Origin: Chiua virens
Taxonomy: Eukaryota; Basidiomycota; Agaricomycetes; Boletales; Boletaceae
Assembly (NCBI GenBank): GCA_019787685.1
Contig: JAHNUO010000020.1
Coordinates: 186,001 to 250,000, forward strand
DNA: 64,000 nucleotides
Direction: 5' to 3'
Part shown: in pieces, positions 23,321 to 34,706 of the stretch
How the letters are laid out: each line of letters opens with the position of its first letter
Position numbering within the stretch: the stretch's first letter is position 1
Made by a program: the position numbers and the translations under genes
Notes under the pieces: generated by a model
Told to the model about the DNA's origin: nothing
What the model saw: only the letters and a program-made list of their open reading frames with translations
The model's database searches: none

Positions 23321-25768
23321 ATGTCTGCGCTTTGCGGTCGCTGTTTCCGCTTTTTACGTGGGTTGTTTACCCCCGTAGCACTCATCATTTCGTTTTCTTG
23401 TCTCCTCACCTTCGTCTTCATCCTTTACCAACCCACCCCCGGTCCTGGCACCGTACAACGCCTTGGATGGCAATCCTGGGATTCAGTCGCCCCCATGGAT
23501 CACTTCGAGTCTGGAGGAAAACCCGAGCAACCCGGGAGCAGCCCGCAGACCGGTCAACCCTCGCCGAGCACGGACTGGTGGAATTTGACGACGCCGGACG
23601 AAGACTCCTCGAGCTATCCGACGGACGCATGGATGCCTCTTTGGCCGCATGACACTGGCTGTACGTTCCATCGCCCTCCATAATCTCAGCTTCTGACCCT
23701 ATTCTTCCAGTGTCCGAGCTTGCCATCACTCGGTGCTTTGTCCCACCCGGGCTTGTCGGCGACCTGTGCGCGCCAGAGACGAGCATCGAAGTGGATGCTA
23801 TCAAGGGGAAATGGGTCCGTGTGGATCGGGATTTGAACAAGCAGAGCGGGGTATGGACTTTGGTGAGTCCCATCGTGGCTCGATGCAACTACGGGGGTGC
23901 TTATTTGTCTCGTAGAATGTATACTACCGACGCACGAGACGTCTGGATATCTCCCTGATCACCGATCTTCAGCTTCTCCCACCAGGGGAGGAGCCTACCC
24001 CACTCACAGACTCGTGGGTCAAGGTCGACCATTCCATTCGAGACGGTGTCATGTCAACGGACCCACTTTTCCTATGGTACAAGACAGGGAAAACAATGCA
24101 GGAAATGACAACAGAAGAGAAGAATAACATCATCACGGAGATCGACGTTCTGTTCGGCGAAGACCGCGCGTGGTATGGGTTTGACACATTGGAGCCACCA
24201 GTGACGCCAGAAAAGAAGGACCGCATGTCCAGCGTTCATTTGACGTATCGGAAAGGCATCAAACGTAAGTCAAGATGAACCACATGCTCGAGTCGCTGTT
24301 CACTTTATTTTACAAGCCGTTCCTCGGGCACCTCCGCTCCACCTTTCAAAGGACGGTCGGTTCAAGATTCTCCAAGTTGCTGATTTGCACTATTCGGTGT
24401 CCCGCGGTGTTTGTCGTGATACGGTGCTTGATCCGTGTGTCGCCTCGGATAACCTCACAAATTCCTTGTTGGGCCATGCCCTTGATTTGGAGAAACCTGA
24501 TTTTGTCATCTTCACTGGCGATCAGCTGAATGGACAAGGGACGTCATGGGACCCCAAATCGGTGCTCGCAAAGTTTGCGGTGGAAGTAACAGACCGGGGA
24601 TCCCGTGGGCAGCTGTGTTTGGAAACCACGACGAAGAGAACGGGGATCTCAAGGCGGAACAAGTAAAGATGATGCAGGCGCTTCCCTACTCACTTGTCGA
24701 GCGTGGTCCCAAGGATATTCACGGCGTGGGCAACTATGTTCTCAAGGTCCGGAGTGCAGATCGGTATGTTGAACCTTCACGTAGGGTGAATATATGCGCT
24801 CATACTTGCTGGTAGTTCCATGACACACTTGTTGACGCTGTACTTTTTGGATTCTGGGTCATACTCGAAAGGATTTTTGGATTGGTTTGGCTCCTTTTTC
24901 CCTACCGAATACGACTGGATCCGTACGGTGAGCACGCGTGTGTGCCACGGCTCTTGGAAAACTAATATTTTGTTTCAGGACCAAATTGATTGGTTCCTGC
25001 AACAATCTGCCTCGATCGATCCCATTGAACGGCCGTTCCAGCCGGTCGCTTCAGATGATGATATGTGGGGACGACGACCTGATCAGGTTGCGCCAACGAC
25101 ACGCAAACTCGCCAAACCGAATGCATTGATGTTTTTCCACATTCCACTGTATGTTCACACCCCTGAATGGGTAATGCAGCCCTTACTGTTCATTTAGACA
25201 AGAATCGCACGGTGTACCAGACACGGACATTCGTACGGGCCAACCGCTTGACTTTGGGCAACATGGCCTCGAAGGACCAGGATCTGCGAAACAAAGTGAC
25301 GGCATGTTTGAAAATGGTTTGCTCAAGGCCATGGAGAGCGAACACAGGGGTGGAGGCATCATTCCGGAAGTCAAGGTGGTGGCGAACGGCCACTGTCACA
25401 GTAAGCGGTGTGATGTCAGCGTGGGTGACGTCCGCTGACTGGCATGCCAGTTACGGAGGACTGTAAACGTGTGCAGGACGTGTGGTTGTGCTTCGGCGGC
25501 GGCGGGTGGGTCTATTGTTGTTCCCGAGTGGTCGTATACTGACTTGATTGCAGGTCGTACTCTGGCTACGGCAAAGTCGGGTAAGTGTGCACAGTGTTGT
25601 CGACGGCGTGATTTTGACTGGCTGTGCAGGTTTGACCGACGGTTCCGGATCTACGACATCTCGGACTATGGGGAGACGATCAAGACCTACAAGCGCACCG
25701 AGCACGACGAGGTGGTGGACGAGTTGATTCTTGCTGGGACGGGTGCTGCGCCGTACAATACTGTGTAG
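23321..25768 (+). CDS. Membrane-anchored calcineurin-like phosphatase, Dcr2 type
   Basis: Two-metal phosphoesterase resembling yeast Dcr2 and related fungal purple-acid-type phosphatases. One N-terminal membrane segment (VALIISFSCLLTFVFILY) is followed by a luminal region and the catalytic domain. The metal-binding motifs appear in order: LQVADLHYS, FTGDQLNGQ, FGNHDEENG, FFHIPLQE and VANGHCH, then CFGGGGSYSGYG and FDRRFRIYDISDYGE. At least eight short introns are needed, most with clear GTNNGT...AG ends. The frame breaks once at 24596-24599: one G appears missing, so that DRG joins IPWAAVFGNHD only if a base is added. This is a homopolymer site. Yeast Dcr2 acts in cell-cycle and unfolded-protein signalling; the role here is inferred. 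Confidence 0.85.
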
Positions 25769-25871
25769 GATAGTTAGTACTTTAGATATGTCTTTTGTAT
25801 GTTTTTTTCGGAGATTGGGCTTTTTATTTCCCACAGCTTGTTTCGTGCATGAGCCACTACGTAGACTTGCG

Positions 25872-28800
25872 ATGGCCTCAACTTCTCAACCCGATGGACA
25901 CAAATCACGCAAAGACAACCTCTCCGTCACTTCAACCCTCTCCTCATCCTCCTCCTCGTCCCGCTCAGGTCGACCTGCAAATGTATGTATCCCCTCCTTC
26001 ACCGTCACCCGTCTCATCGCGCCGTTCAGCCTGCAGTCGAGTCCGCCGTCACAAGGCTTCTCGTAGCCATAAAGCAGCTCCTCGAGTCTCTCACAATGTG
26101 GAGCAATCTCCAACTCACAGAGTCCCAAATCAGCGACGTCTACGTCCGTCTGGGCAATGACTTCAACGCCGCGGTCGCCGCCTTCGCCGCCTTCGATATC
26201 GAAATGAGGTGCGTAGTCCATCACCATGCACCCTGTACCGCCCCCGTCCTCGTGCTGATGCCCACTATATGTTTAGCGACCTCATGTCCATCCCCGAAGA
26301 CCTACGTGACGTCCTCGAAACTTGTTTGGCTGAAGACGCAACCCCAGAAAACCTGGCGATATATCTACCCAAGGTCCGCGCGATCATCACGCGCCTTTTG
26401 CAGGGCCTCCGCAGCAAACAATCCATGTACCGTCGCATCGTCTCTGAACACCAGCCCTCGTCCCGCCATCGCTCCGGCACCTCTCACTCCCGCACGGGCT
26501 CACGCTCGTCCAAGGCCGATAAGCCATCGAGGAACGACGACGATGCGAGACAACGCCGCTCACACTTGTCTAAGAGTCATGTCCATGCTGACGAAGAACG
26601 GCATGTGGAGAGAGAGAGAGAGAACACCCATACCTCGCGGCACTCGGCAAAGCCCTCTCATTCCTCAAAGCCATCTGAATCCCAGATTCAGAACCTCCCG
26701 CGTATGACGCCACCCCCGGTATTTCAAGAACCAGATGACGACCTGCCTGCACATGACCGGACGGCGACGGGTCCTGTTAACGGTCATATCCCTCACGTGC
26801 CACAGCCTTCGTCTCGGAATTCTCAGCCTGCATATACGCCGTCTTATGCCCCTCAGGAGCAGCCGTATGCACCTACGGAATCCGTGTCGATGTCTCCTAA
26901 CCCACGTGCATCTCATCCAACAACGCCGGATTTGGACAGGGACATGCCACCATCTGTGCCGCCTGTCCAGTCTGTTCCAGTACCCCCTTCTGTCAAGCGC
27001 TACTCGCTTGTTGATAAACCTCTCTCATCACCACCGGCATCGCCGCCTACTGTTGTCATCGAAGAACCCCCCCTAGATCGGAATGAACCCAATGGTGTCG
27101 ACACATCTCCTCCTCAAACGCCACCCATAGACGTACCTGATACACCAGCGGTTGCCAGATCGCTTGCCGCGCTCAAGAAGAGCGAGGCACTCGAGCGACG
27201 AGCGTCCAAACGGTTCTCGACATATCATTTCAGCAAGATGACCGGGGGTGCCATCACACGAGAGCGTAGTGTTCCCATCGGCGTCCCCGAACCGTCGGTC
27301 GATGGCGGCGTCATCGACGCTGACGCCGGGTGATTTGGCTGTCTTGACCGAGGTGGACGAACCTGAGGCAAAACGGGATGGGAGCATCAAGCGGGTGCCG
27401 CGTACGCCATCGCCCGCGGGCGTGGAGGTCGCACCACCTGTTCCGCCATTACCGCCTTCGGTGACCGAGGCGGTGCGTCCGCCGACGCGGTCGGCATCCC
27501 ATCTCAGCAAATTGGCAGAGGAAATCGAACCTGATGAGCCCCCCCAACCGAGAGCGTTCCCGGTGTTCCTCCAGGTTGGGCGGGAGGTCAAGAAAGCCGT
27601 TCTCGAGCCTGGGTTGACATTCTCGTCTCTTCGCATGCTTTTTGTGGACAAATTTTCTTATAACCCAGGGATGGAGAACTTTCCCGGGATTTACATACGG
27701 GATCCGTCGAGCGGTGTACAATATGAGTTGGAAGATATCGAAGAGGTGAAAGAAAAGTGTCTCTTGTCTCTCAACATTGAACGTGAGTCACCTTGTGCTA
27801 CATACACCTGTGGTAGTCGCTCAAAGCACATTGTGCAGCACTGGATCAAATCAAACAGCATATTGACGCACAAATATCTACATTGTCAAATGATTTGAAG
27901 GAGCTCAAGAGCGCGATAGCTACCAATAGACGGTCGTCTGCCCATTTCAGTCCCATTCTCGCGCACGACTTTGCCGAGAGCACCCCGGTTGCCGATCGTC
28001 CCTCGGAGAAGCAATTTGCGCACGTCGCCCACCGACTCTCGCGCATCGTTGGTGACGCCAGTAACAATTCTAACCCCTTTATACTTCCCCAATCGACCGG
28101 TCAATCACTCCAGATCCAACCTCAGGCGACCGGTGCGTCCGCCATGTCCGAATACTCGAGTCGGGTGGTAGACGATCTCAAGACCCAATTCGACGAGGTC
28201 CAAAACCTCCGGCGGGATCTCGGCATCATGCGACAGCTCTACACCGAATTCATGAAGTCCACCAAAGAATCGCTCGGCGCGCTGCGTACCCAGACCCAAT
28301 CTGTCAAGCAGCTCGCGAACGCCAGGGTGGGCGGTGCACGCGCGTATATTGACACGGGCAAGACCAAGCTCGACTCGCGGAGCCAAAACGTGCTGACTAA
28401 GATCGAGGAACTGCAAGACACCGTCGAGGGGCTCAAAGACGACGTGATCAAGCGCCAAGTGACGCCCAAACCGCACGTGGTCAAGACGATCCAAGACGAC
28501 ATGATGTCGACGGCCACCGAGCTCGCCACCCTGAAAGAACATATCGACATGATCAAACCGATGTGGAAGAAGACGTGGGAAGAGGAGTTGCAGAACATCG
28601 TCGAGGAGCAAGGGTTCTTGGGCCATCAGGAGGAGCTGTTGACGGATTTACTCGAGGATCACAAGGCGCTCTCCAAGGTGTTTGGACACGTCCAAAAGGT
28701 GATCACGATACGCGGCACGGCGGGTGGTCGTGGCAGCGCGCGCGGACGCGGGTTCAAGCCCCTACCCGTCGATGAGGGCCACGCCGGGTTGAGCACAGTC

Positions 28801-29067
28801 ATGATGGAGATCCGGGGTTCGGCGGTCGATCCTGAGAAACGGATGAAGGCAATCGCGGCGAACCAAAAGGTGCGGGAGAAGGAGTTGGCAGGTCAGTCGG
28901 ACGCGTTTCAGAACGAGCTGGCGGGATTCGTGAACGGGAAGAAGCTCAAGATGACGGGGGGTGCGGAGGAGGCGGAGAGGGTGCGGCAGAAGAGGAACGA
29001 GTTGGCGCTCAAGGCCATGTTTAATGCGTCTGCGGTTGAGGCGACGCCGGTGTCGCCGTCTGGATAG
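25872..29067 (+). CDS. BUD6: Bud6/Aip3 actin-interacting polarity protein
   Basis: Bud6 binds actin and formins and helps nucleate actin cables at growing tips. After a Ser-rich start (MASTSQPDGHKS) comes AVESAVTRLLVAIKQLLESL with a conserved helical N-terminal domain, then a long Pro/Ser-rich linker. The Aip3 core begins VFLQVGREVKKAVLEPGLTF and includes FVDKFSYNPGMENFPGIYI, YELEDIEEVKEKCLL, LDQIKQHIDAQ and extended coiled coils (TKIEELQDTVEGLKDDVIK, HQEELLTDLLEDHKALSKVF). A clean intron after ATGAG (26210-26275) and one after LNIE (near 27781) keep the frame. At 27328-27330 (GGG) the frame shifts by +1. One extra G, or a weak 55-base intron with donor GTCGAT, would both solve it. Broken inverted copies of two parts lie at 31.9-32.7 kb. 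Confidence 0.86.
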
Positions 29068-29354
29068 AGGTGACGGGGTGGTTGTCGTTTTGTTGTGTCT
29101 GACAGTGGCATGTCCAGGGACGGTTTCTGAACTCTTTTTTCTTGATCGTTTCCGTGTTTCACATGTCCTTGCGGTATCCCTCGCTACGCACGTCATTGTA
29201 TACAAGTACATAGTTTAGGTTGTCATTTTACAAGACTCTCGTTTAGTGTGTGTATGTCGTTTTTTGACAACACTATTCCTTTTTATTTCGTCGTAGGAAG
29301 ACGTTACAGAAGGCTATATATGTATTTATATAATTATCGTCTCCCCTATCGTAG
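29068..29354 (+). other. BUD6 3' UTR and spacer, partly duplicated at 31.9-32.2 kb
   Basis: No gene. Bases up to about 29343 reappear inverted at 31914 onward together with the BUD6 3' end. The copied block stops about a dozen bases before the inverted-repeat arm starts at 29355. Confidence 0.65.
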
Positions 29355-31706
29355 TCCGTGAAGTCATTCGTGACTCGTCCTCAGCCTCAACGTTCAAACA
29401 CCTATCCCTCCCTCCCAGCCTCCACATTTGAGTCGTCGTTGTCGACGTTCCCGTTGCTCGGCCTGTACTGGGTTATTCTCAATGTTCAAGCCTCTGTCGT
29501 CATTCCCAGCGTTCGTTTCCACCGTTATCGCACTTTCTTGATATCGTTGATACTAACTTGTTGATGATACAAGTGCTCAGACCTGATTAATGATCGGCCG
29601 TCCGTTTTCCAAGCACCTGTTGTTATCCAACCCATTGCCCTTAGTGTTGTTACCGCGCTCGTTGATAACCGACCGATCCTGGTCGTCTCTTCTCCATCCA
29701 GTTCCACTGTCCCTGGCATTCAAGAACTGGTTCTTCCTCATACTACCTTTTCCTCGACATCGTCTCTCGCCTTTCCTGTCTCGGACCACGTATTATCGCC
29801 ACCTAATATGATGAGTTAGGACCTGCTTTTGTCTTGCATTTAATCATTTGAACTCAGGGCATTTGTAGCCGAAGCATGGTTTTGTGCCCTGATTGGCAAC
29901 GAAGTGGCAAGTTTTGCAAGTTCCCCGCGAATTAACCTTATTCCTGGCCTTGCAAGGGGATCTACCCAAAGGCATTCAACCTTCCACCTTCAAGTTCTAT
30001 CAGATGCGAAATCCAGTGCCAATACTTCGCCACCAGCTGGATCTGGCGCAAATTGTGCAGGCATGTATGGTCGAGGACAACAGAATTTCCATCGACCCCA
30101 ACATGACAAAGGTTAGCAACTTAGCAGAAGAACTTTCCTTCGACTATATCTATGTAGTTGTCGATGTTCCTGGTGGTCAGTACAACCAATTGTTCTTGAT
30201 TTCAGACCGTCTGACAACACACCAGTGCCTCCGAGTCGAAAACGTACCGCTGAAGGGGATGCCACTCCCGACTGGGTCAAACGTGCAAGACTCGGCACGA
30301 TTGCCCCATCCAGCATAGATGTTCCAAAGTATAGGACATTACAACGGGACCCCAATGAACGCCTGCTCGATGATCGCGCCATCGCAGGGGTTGTTGGAGG
30401 CACAGATCTTGATGATCTTGTCCCACCAATCCCACTTGTCTACCAGCCGTTTGGCAGCTTTCTTGATACTTACCTCGACACGGGCCGCGAAGTAAATGGT
30501 GCCCTGAAGAGGCAAGTTGATGATTTTGCATATGAAATGAGTGAGATCCAAGTCGATGACGACGCACGACGGGATAGAGCTCTGATTCACCTCAATGCCA
30601 TATTCCAGGAAGCTCTTGGTGGAGCCCTGCCAGCAATCGCTGCCACTAGCATCGGCAAATATAAGACTGATGGGCACATTGGCCCTCGTAACATGCCGAT
30701 TCTCTTGGTGGAGGTGAAAAATGAGGAGGCAGGGATTAAGAGCATTCCAATTGCTGAGCTATCTGCCTATTACCACCAACTCATCTGCAGAGTCGACGAA
30801 GAGCTCCTGTTGTGTTCGAGGATGCCGGCCCTCGGTATAACTATTGTGGGTAAGTCCATGTTTATTCTTATTCCCGAGCGCATTGTGATACTTATTGACT
30901 GTATCAGGCCCTATGATAACATTCTATGCTCTAGCCTTCGTCGGTCAGGTCCATTACACCCCTCTCACCACCACTGTATCGTGTCTCCGCCGTGCCGTTC
31001 ATGGAAATGCTCGAGAGCAAATGTACAATGCATTTGCAGCCGCTATTGATCTTGTCCGTTGCATCGCTCAAGATGCAGCTTCGAGCGTGCCCTTGTCTCG
31101 CCTGATGGACCCTCTGTACCCAGCAGTCACGGAACTGCCGTCCTATGAAGATTCTAGTGTTTCGATCAGGTTCGAAATTTTTAGGGACTATCACCGCCAC
31201 CCAAAGTCGCCATGTTTATCTTGCAAGGTCTGCTGACTCGACTATGCTTGTCATCAAGTTCGCCCGTTCCTACTCTATCGGTTTACACAAGCACTGTTTT
31301 GATCAAGGTCATGCGCCCGCACTCCGTGGTTACACTGAAGCTACCAGGGAATATCCTCGGTATCGCCATGGATTATATCCCCAATGCGAAGCCCTTGGAT
31401 TCAACGGGTTCCTTCGATGACCGGAAGAACTGGGCAGAACAATTGACGGATCTCATGAGGTCTTTTCATGCCGCTGGGTATGTCCATGGCGATCTTCGAC
31501 GTCCCAATATACTCGTCGGCGATGACAACCGGGTCATGCTGATTGACTATGATTGGGGAGGGAAGGAAGGCGAGGTTTTTTATCCACATAGCCATCTGAA
31601 TCCGCAGCTTACAGAGCAACGCAATCAAAGCGACCCGCAGATCAAAAAAGATGATGATGAACGAGTGTTGGCCATTACGTTGAAAGAGATCGGAATTGAA
31701 ACATAA
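29355..31706 (+). repeat. Left arm of the large inverted repeat (Crinkler-like gene, copy 1)
   Basis: The segment matches the reverse complement of 32820-35195 along its length. Shared landmarks are the promoter stretch with cagcgttcgtttccaccgtt, the catttgtag acceptor, the header, the nuclease-like exon and the kinase-like exon. Similarity ends at the stop codon on the inner side and near a gtcattcgt motif on the outer side. Several small indels distinguish the arms. Confidence 0.85.
29808..31706 (+). pseudogene. Crinkler-like protein, copy 1: degenerate header + PD-(D/E)XK-like + kinase-like; three frame breaks
   Basis: Crinkler (CR) proteins join a ubiquitin-like header to a variable effector part. 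Here a shortened header (CALIGNEVASFA, LTLFLALQ, IYVVVDVP) is followed by a basic linker and a nuclease-like domain, with TDGHIGPRN and ILLVEVKNEEAG giving D...ExK of the PD-(D/E)XK fold. A kinase-like domain follows (VIKFARSY, GIAMDYIP, YVHGDLRRPNIL, LIDYDWGGKEG). The start is uncertain: a seven-base exon at 29808-29814 spliced with a weak GTTAGG donor to 29871 would supply a Met. The frame breaks at the CCCC run 29923-29926 and at the TTTTT run 31178-31182. A third extra base lies at about 31336, as shown by comparison with copy 2. The nuclease-like exon is intact. The gene is dead if these breaks are real, intact if they are sequence errors. Confidence 0.6.
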
Positions 31707-31913
31707 CATGCCAGCGAGATGTAACCAGTAACTGATGATACTAAAAGCACAGACGCCGCTCTTGTTCTCATTCCTTCCGCCCGGACGCACGACAACTCCG
31801 GTCTCGTCCAAGATGAAAGCTTTCCCTGGAACAATTCAGTCAACCCGTATCATCCCATTTGGCTTCATCCGACTTTATGTGCATTAAACCAACATAGTCC
31901 CACAGTACGACGA
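31707..31913. other. Spacer between CRN copy 1 and the BUD6 3' fragment
   Basis: About 200 bases unrelated to the arms or to BUD6. No coding signal. The origin is unknown. Confidence 0.5.
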
Positions 31914-32264
31914 GAGACGATAATTTTGTAAATACATAGCCTTCTGTAACGTCTTCCTGATGCGGACAAGACGAAATAAAAAATGAATGTCGTCAAAAAA
32001 CGACATACGCACACTAAACGAGAGTCTTGTAAAATGACAACCTAAACTATGCACTTGTACACAATGACGTGTGTAGCGAGGGATGCCAACAAAGAACGAC
32101 AGGCACCGCAAGGACACGCGTGTCACCTCTATCCAGACGGCGACACCGGCTTCCCCTCGACCACAGACGCGTTAAACATGGCCTTGAGCGCCAGTTCATT
32201 CCTCTTCTGCCGCACCCTCTCGTTTCACCAGTGGGACGAATTGAGTAGGAATATGAAGACATAA
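31914..32264 (-). pseudogene. Inverted fragment of the BUD6 3' end and 3' UTR
   Basis: Reading the minus strand from 32264 reproduces BUD6 from about 28975, through the stop codon region, to about 29343. It starts with gagagggtgcggcagaagag and includes the gtttaggttgtcattttaca stretch. Small deletions in the tail of the coding part change the frame. It cannot make a protein alone. Confidence 0.85.
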
Positions 32265-32511
32265 GAAAGTGAACTTATGGAGATCGTCGGACGAGTCTTT
32301 GTCGTGACCGTAGACAAAACCCAACATGGTGACTGCAATGCTAATGGCGAATACATCATAACTCAAAACAAAAAATCATCCATAGATATAACAGAGAGCG
32401 AAATGACGGGCTTACGCATCCATGAAGAACCCAACGCCTGCCACTAAGCATATTTGATTCACACTGGTTCGCAATTATTGAACGTCGAAATGGGTTGCGG
32501 TCAATTGGCGG
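32265..32511. other. Unrelated filler between the two BUD6 fragments
   Basis: These 247 bases stand where the intact gene has about 835 bases of BUD6 coding sequence (28143-28974). They show no similarity to BUD6 or to the arms by eye. They are either an insertion into a deletion or a leftover of another locus. Confidence 0.55.
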
Positions 32512-32727
32512 ACGCACCAGTCGCCTGAGGTTGAATCTGGAGTGATTGACCGGTCGATTGAGGAAGTATAAAGGGGTTGGAATTGTTGCTGGCGTCGCCA
32601 ATGATGCGCGAGGGTCGGTGAGCGACTTGCGCAAATTGTTTCTCCGAGGGACGATCGGCAGCCGGGGTGCTCTCGGCAAAGTCGTGCCCGAGAATGGGAC
32701 TGAAGTGGGCAGACGACCGTCCATTGC
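32512..32727 (-). pseudogene. Inverted fragment of the middle of BUD6
   Basis: The minus strand encodes NGRSSAHFSPILGHDFAEST through QSTGQSLQIQPQATGAS, matching BUD6 bases 27923-28142 with a few substitutions. Similarity stops abruptly on both sides. The fragment stays open in frame but has no start or splice context of its own. Confidence 0.88.
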
Positions 32728-32819
32728 ACATAACTTTGATGTACTATTCTGGGCGATAGTGGTAGTCAGGAAATTTCATCCAAAAACTAGCTCAGCGAGT
32801 GTGATTGTCCCCAACTATA

Positions 32820-34706
32820 CTACGCTTCAATTCCGATCTCTTTCAACGTGATGACCAACACTCGTTCATCATCATCTTTTTTGATCTGCGGATCACTTCG
32901 ATTGCGATGCTCTGTAAGCTGCGGATTCAGATGGCTATGTGGGTAAAACACCTCGCCTTCCTTCCCTCCCCAATCATAGTCAATCAGCATGACCCGGTTG
33001 TCCTCGGTGACGAGTATATTGGGACGTAGAAGATCGCCATGGACATACCCAACGGCATGAAAAGACCTCATGAGATCCGTCAATTGTTCTGCCCAGTTCT
33101 TCCGGTCATCGAAGGAACCTTTTGGATCCAAGAACTTCGCCTTGGGAACATAATCCATGGCGATACCGAGGATATTCCCTGGTAGCTTCGTGTAACCACG
33201 GAGTGCGGGCGCATGACCTTGATCAAAACAGTGCTTGTGTAAACCGATGGAGTAGGAACGGGTGAACTTGATGACGAGAATAGTCGAATCAACAGACCTT
33301 GCAAGATAAATATGGCGACTTGGGGTGGCGATGATAGCCCCAAAAAATTCGAATCTAATCGAAACACTAGAATCTTCACAGGACGGCAGTTCCGTGACTG
33401 CTGGGTACAGGGGGTCCACCAGGCGAGACAAGGGCACGCTCGAAGCTGCATCTCGAGCAATGCAACGGACAAGATCAACAGCGGCTGCAAATGCATTGTA
33501 CATTTGCTCTCGAGCATTTCCATGAACGGCACGGCGGAGACACGACACAGTGGTGGTGAGATGGGTGTAATGGACCCGGCCGACGAAGGCTAGAGCATAG
33601 AATGTTATCATAGGGCCTGATACAGTCAATAAGTATCACAATGCGCTTGGGAATAAACATGGACTTACCCACAATAGTTATACCGAGGGCCGGCATCCTC
33701 GAACACAACAGGAGCTCTTCGTCGACTCTGCAGATGAGTTGGTGGTAATAGGCAGATAGCTCAGCAATTGGAATGCTCTTAATCCCTGCCTCCTCATTTT
33801 TCACCTCCACCAAGAGAATCGGCATGTTACGAGGGCCAATATGCCCATCAGTCTTATATTTGCCGATGCTAGTGGCAGCGATTGCTGGCAGGGCTCCACC
33901 AAGAGCTTCCTGGAATATGGCATTGAGGTGAATCAGAGCTCTATCCCGTCGTGCGTCGTCATCGACTTGGATCTCACTCATTTCATATGCAAAACCATCA
34001 ACCTGCCTCTTCAGGGCACCATTTACTTCGCGGCCCGTGTCGAGGTAAGTATCAAGAAAGCTGCCAAACGGTTGGTAGACAAGTGGAATTGGTGGGACAA
34101 GATCATCAAGATCTGTGCCTCCAACAGCCCCTACGATGGCACGGTCATCGAGCAGGCGTTCATTGGGGTCCCGTTGTAATGTCCTATACGTCGGAACATC
34201 TATGCTGGATGGGGCAATCGTGCCGAGTCTTGCATGTTTGACCCAGTCGAGAATGGCATCCTCTTCTGCGGTACGTTCTCGAGGCACTGGAGTGTTGTCA
34301 GACGGTCTGAAATCAAGAACAATTGGTTGTACTTGACTATTAGGAATGTCGACGACTACGTAGATATATTAAAGGAAAGCTCTTCTGCTAAGTCGCCAAC
34401 CCTCATTATGTGGGGGTGGATGGGAATTCTGTTGTCCTCGACCGCACATGCCTGCACAACTGGCGTCAGATCGAGCTCATAGGGGTCACCAATTGGGACT
34501 GGATTTCGCATCCGATAGAACTTGAAAGCGGAAGCTTGAACACCTTGGGGTAAGTGCCGTTGCAAAGCCAGGAATAAGGTTAATCCACAATGACTTGCAA
34601 AACTTGCCACTTCGTTGCCAATCAGGGCACAAAACAATGCCTCGGCTACAAATGCCCTGAGTTCAGATGATTAAATGCAAGACAAAAAGTAGTTCTAACT
34701 CGTCAT
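32820..34706 (-). CDS. Crinkler-like protein, copy 2: broken header, intact nuclease-like and kinase-like exons
   Basis: Same architecture as copy 1. The header reads LFCALIGNEVASFA, LTLFLALQRHLPQG and CAVEDNRIPIHP, but loses its frame after AEELSF, where copy 1 has one more base. The downstream donor also differs (aatagtcaag versus ggtggtcagt). The nuclease-like exon (TDGHIGPRN, ILLVEVKNE) runs to GITIV at an intron near 33670. The kinase-like exon is fully open from about 33617 to the stop: VIKFTRSY, GIAMDYVP, YVHGDLLRPNIL, LIDYDWGGKEG, ending GIEA. This copy therefore keeps a complete effector part. A start exon at 34700-34706 is tentative. Fungal Crinkler-type proteins are proposed to act in the nucleus or against rival elements; the role here is unknown. 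Confidence 0.65.

Noticed and set aside
32501..32731. Independent small gene encoding NGRSSAHFSPIL
   Set aside because: It is a fragment of BUD6 with abrupt edges and no start or splice context of its own.
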